Assembly (NCBI GenBank): GCA_016865855.1
Contig: VGNX01000002.1
Location: forward strand, 81,574 to 145,573
From: Chloroflexota bacterium
GTDB taxonomy: Bacteria; Chloroflexota; Dehalococcoidia; GIF9; UBA5629
DNA length: 64,000 nt
Reading direction: 5' to 3'
Of this stretch, positions 61,466 to 64,000 are shown in pieces (positions within the stretch are counted from its first letter, which is position 1; every line of letters begins with the position of its first letter). The notes under the pieces are model-generated. The model ran no database searches, was not told the DNA's origin, and saw nothing but the letters and a program-made list of their open reading frames with translations. The position numbers and the translations under genes were made by a program.

Positions 61466-61521
61466 ATGTAGCCCCGACCCTAAAGGGTCGGGTTCCCGAG
61501 GCTAAAGCCTCGGGGCTACAT
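61466..61521. repeat. Family-B palindromic intergenic repeat
   Basis: ATGTAGCCCCGACCCTAAAGGGTCGGG...CCCGAGGCTAAAGCCTCGGGGCTACAT. Confidence 0.75.
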
Positions 61522-61591
61522 GTTGCCTCGGATAGATTGGAGCATCGGCTCCAATCGTGACCAGAGCGGATGCTCTAGGTAGGGGTTACTT

Positions 61592-63493
61592 ATGACCTTT
61601 GAGGAAATTCAAAATCAGGCGAAATCAGACTGGAACTCCCTATATCATGGTGAAGTTCCCCATATCCTCGTCGGCACAGCTACTTGCGGCCGAGCTGCCG
61701 GGGCGTTGCCCGTTGTTGAAGCCTTTAACCGGGAACTGTCGAGGCGGAATGCTCAAGCTAAGGTGGGCGAGGTTGGCTGTATCGGGCTTTGCTCCCTTGA
61801 GCCTCTGGTCACCATAATCAGGCCGGGTTCCTTCACAGTCTGCTACAACAATGTAACTCCTCAGGTTGTGCCTACTCTTGTCGAAGGCTATGTCTTGAAT
61901 GACGACCCTTGCCTTGATCTAGCTTTGGGCACGGTCGAAGGTGGTGAGGGTGAGGCAGTTTATATTCCTGAGCTGCCCAGATTTGAGCACGAATATCGTT
62001 TGCTTCTGCGTAATTGCGGGTACATTGACCCGGCGAATATAAACCATTATATCTCCAACGGTGGCTACAGCAGCCTGGTTAAGGCGCTGCAGATGGAGCC
62101 TGCTGACATAATCGAGGAGATAAAAAAGTCTGGCCTAAGAGGGCGGGGTGGTGCTGGCTTCCCTACCGGCAGAAAGTGGGAGCAGTGCCGGGAAGCATCT
62201 GGCCAGCCTAAATATATAATCTGTAATGCTGATGAGGGAGACCCTGGAGCTTTTATGGACCGCGTGGTCTTGGAGAGCGACCCGCAGCAAGTTATAGAAG
62301 GCATGACTATTGCGGCCTATGCTGTCGGTGCCCACGATGGGTTTATATACATTCGGGCTGAATATCCTCTGGCTATCGAGCGTTTGAAGGTTGCCCTGGA
62401 GCAGGCAAAGAATCTGGGGCTGTTAGGCGATGATATTCTGGGCAGTGGTTTCAGCTTTGATATAGAGATAGTCGAGGGGGCTGGTGCCTTCGTCTCCGGT
62501 GAGTCAACTGCTTTAATGTATGCCATTGAAGGGAGACGGAGCATGCCCAGAGCCCGGCCGCCTCATTCGGTGAAGGCTGGTTTATGGGGCAAGCCTACGG
62601 TTCTGAACAATGTCAAGACTTATGCCTACATTCCCCTGATACTTGAGCGTGGAGCGGATTGGTTTTCCGGCCTCGGAACAGAAGGCAGCAAGGGCACAGC
62701 AGTGTTCGCTCTGGCCGGTAAAATGGTTAACACCGGGCTGGCGGAGGTAGCTATGGGTACAACGCTGCACGAGCTGGTATTCGATATCGGCGGTGGCATG
62801 AGGAGCGGAAAAAAGTTCAAGGCGGTGCAGATAGGCGGGCCTTCCGGTGGCTGCTTGCCGGAAAGCATGCTGCGTACCCCGGTAGATTTCGATTCGCTGC
62901 GCCAAGCCGGAGCAATCATGGGCTCCGGTGGCGTCATTGCCATGGATGAGGACAACTGCATGGTTGATACCGCCAAGTTCTTTCTTGATTTCATACAGAA
63001 AGAGTCCTGCGGCAAATGTTCCACTTGTCGAATTGGCACCAGGCAGATGCTGGATATACTGGAGGACATCACTGTCGGCAAAGGCAAAATCAAAGATATG
63101 GATTTGCTGGTTGAACTAGGTAAGGACATAAGAGGTGGTTCATTGTGCGGCTTGGGCAGAACCGCACCCAATCCAGCCCTGACCACAATTCGCTATTTTC
63201 GAGACGAGTACGAGGCTCATATTGTGGAGAAGCGATGTCCGGCACTGGTATGTAAGGAGCTGATTGCCTATTATATTCTTCCTGAAAAGTGCGAACGTGG
63301 CTGCGAGCATTGCGTATTATCCTGCCCGGTTAAGGCAATCAGCAGCGATGCCAAAGGGATAAAGGTGATTGACCAGACCAAGTGCACCAAGTGCGGCAGT
63401 TGCCAGCTCGTCTGCCCACCGGAGTATAACGCCGTCATCCGCCTCTCCCCACCCAGTTTGGTGCCAGTTTCAGGTGCTAAGAAGCCTCGTTAA
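61592..63493 (+). CDS. NuoF/HydB-like NADH-binding flavoprotein subunit with C-terminal 2x[4Fe-4S]
   Basis: KKSGLRGRGGAGFPTGRKWEQ...CNADEGDPGAFMDR...SCGKCSTCRIGTRQML; C-term CERGCEHCVLSCP and CTKCGSCQLVCPPE. Confidence 0.93.
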   Translation: MTFEEIQNQAKSDWNSLYHGEVPHILVGTATCGRAAGALPVVEAFNRELSRRNAQAKVGEVGCIGLCSLEPLVTIIRPGSFTVCYNNVTPQVVPTLVEGYVLNDDPCLDLALGTVEGGEGEAVYIPELPRFEHEYRLLLRNCGYIDPANINHYISNGGYSSLVKALQMEPADIIEEIKKSGLRGRGGAGFPTGRKWEQCREASGQPKYIICNADEGDPGAFMDRVVLESDPQQVIEGMTIAAYAVGAHDGFIYIRAEYPLAIERLKVALEQAKNLGLLGDDILGSGFSFDIEIVEGAGAFVSGESTALMYAIEGRRSMPRARPPHSVKAGLWGKPTVLNNVKTYAYIPLILERGADWFSGLGTEGSKGTAVFALAGKMVNTGLAEVAMGTTLHELVFDIGGGMRSGKKFKAVQIGGPSGGCLPESMLRTPVDFDSLRQAGAIMGSGGVIAMDEDNCMVDTAKFFLDFIQKESCGKCSTCRIGTRQMLDILEDITVGKGKIKDMDLLVELGKDIRGGSLCGLGRTAPNPALTTIRYFRDEYEAHIVEKRCPALVCKELIAYYILPEKCERGCEHCVLSCPVKAISSDAKGIKVIDQTKCTKCGSCQLVCPPEYNAVIRLSPPSLVPVSGAKKPR

Positions 63494-63585
63494 AATTCAA
63501 TCGGTTAAGAAGCTCTTTAGGTAGGGGATTGGTGGTTATCCCCTAGATTTCTAGATGGTGGCTGCCACCCTATTTACTATCGGTG

Positions 63586-63825
63586 CTAATTATTATATTT
63601 GGGTAGCTTGCCATCATGCCCTCTACGGTATTGTTTGAGGGCTTCTTGTTCCTGGTTCAAGGCTGTTTCGCGAGAAATAGCAGGCCCCTCGACTTGCATT
63701 CGGGTAAATTTCTTGTCTTGAGTATGTGCTGCTTCTCGCGTTTCCAGATCTTCGGTAATACCAATGTATACCTTTTTGCGTCCATTATATAGACTGTACA
63801 CATGGGTATCTCTTTTTGCACCCAT
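63586..63825 (-). CDS. GIY-YIG domain protein
   Basis: HVYSLYNGRKKVYIGITEDLETREAAH, variant GIY-YIG motif (VYSLY...VYIGIT). Confidence 0.65.
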   Translation of the reverse strand: MGAKRDTHVYSLYNGRKKVYIGITEDLETREAAHTQDKKFTRMQVEGPAISRETALNQEQEALKQYRRGHDGKLPKYNN

Positions 63826-63914
63826 ACTTGAGCTCCCTATTTAATACTAGCCCCATCGGGGAGTCAATCGACCGGATACTGTAATATTTTGGTCGGTCGG
63901 GGTTGAAATTAGAA

Positions 63915-63977
63915 GAGAGACCTCGCAGAATCGTGGATGGCTTGTAAGAGCTAATCTTTAGATTAAGGAGGTCTCTC
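63915..63977. repeat. 10-bp perfect inverted repeat GAGAGACCTC...GAGGTCTCTC upstream of a truncated ORF
   Basis: Arms 63915-63924 and 63968-63977; 3' arm overlaps AAGGAGGT SD of a GTG-start ORF at 63979. Confidence 0.6.
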
Positions 63978-64000
63978 AGTGGAAAGCATAGATGAGTTAG

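Overview
The window looks like a Dehalococcoidia-like (Chloroflexota) chromosome segment; that taxonomic placement is inference from gene content and style only. Main blocks: (1) 2-465: 3' end of a class-V aminotransferase/cysteine desulfurase plus a DUF3343 protein. (2) 652-20391, minus strand: a long ribosomal-protein supercluster (rpsL-rpsG-fusA-rpsJ ... rpoA-rplQ-truA-rplM-rpsI, including secY/adk/map/infA), with a good sigma70-type promoter and a ~140-nt leader upstream of rpsL. (3) 20600-25430: an accessory island with a HEPN-STAND NTPase-TPR gene interrupted by one in-frame TAG, an XRE regulator facing palindromic sites, an orphan ORF, and a dCTP-deaminase-like protein that lacks the expected catalytic Glu and has a C-terminal TM helix. 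(4) 25450-29804: a CooC-type ATPase and a group of Cys-rich 4Fe-4S proteins. (5) 30026-47346: gyrB, nadD, obgE, dnaA with a candidate oriC, fmt, mazG, tRNA-Pro(CGG), apgM, aspartate kinase, gyrA and others. (6) 47363-52008, minus strand: L25, acetyl-CoA synthetase, radical SAM protein. (7) 52592-63493: a carbonyl-branch Wood-Ljungdahl cluster, acsE-acsD-cdhA-DUF166-cdhB-cdhC-acsC, followed by NuoE/NuoF-like genes. Its CODH/ACS catalytic subunits look archaeal (ACDS-type). Intergenic regions carry two families of palindromic MITE-like repeats. Strongest leads: the HEPN-STAND/DCD-like candidate defence island and the hybrid ACDS operon with an embedded DUF166 gene. All family assignments come from reading the protein sequences; no database search was run.
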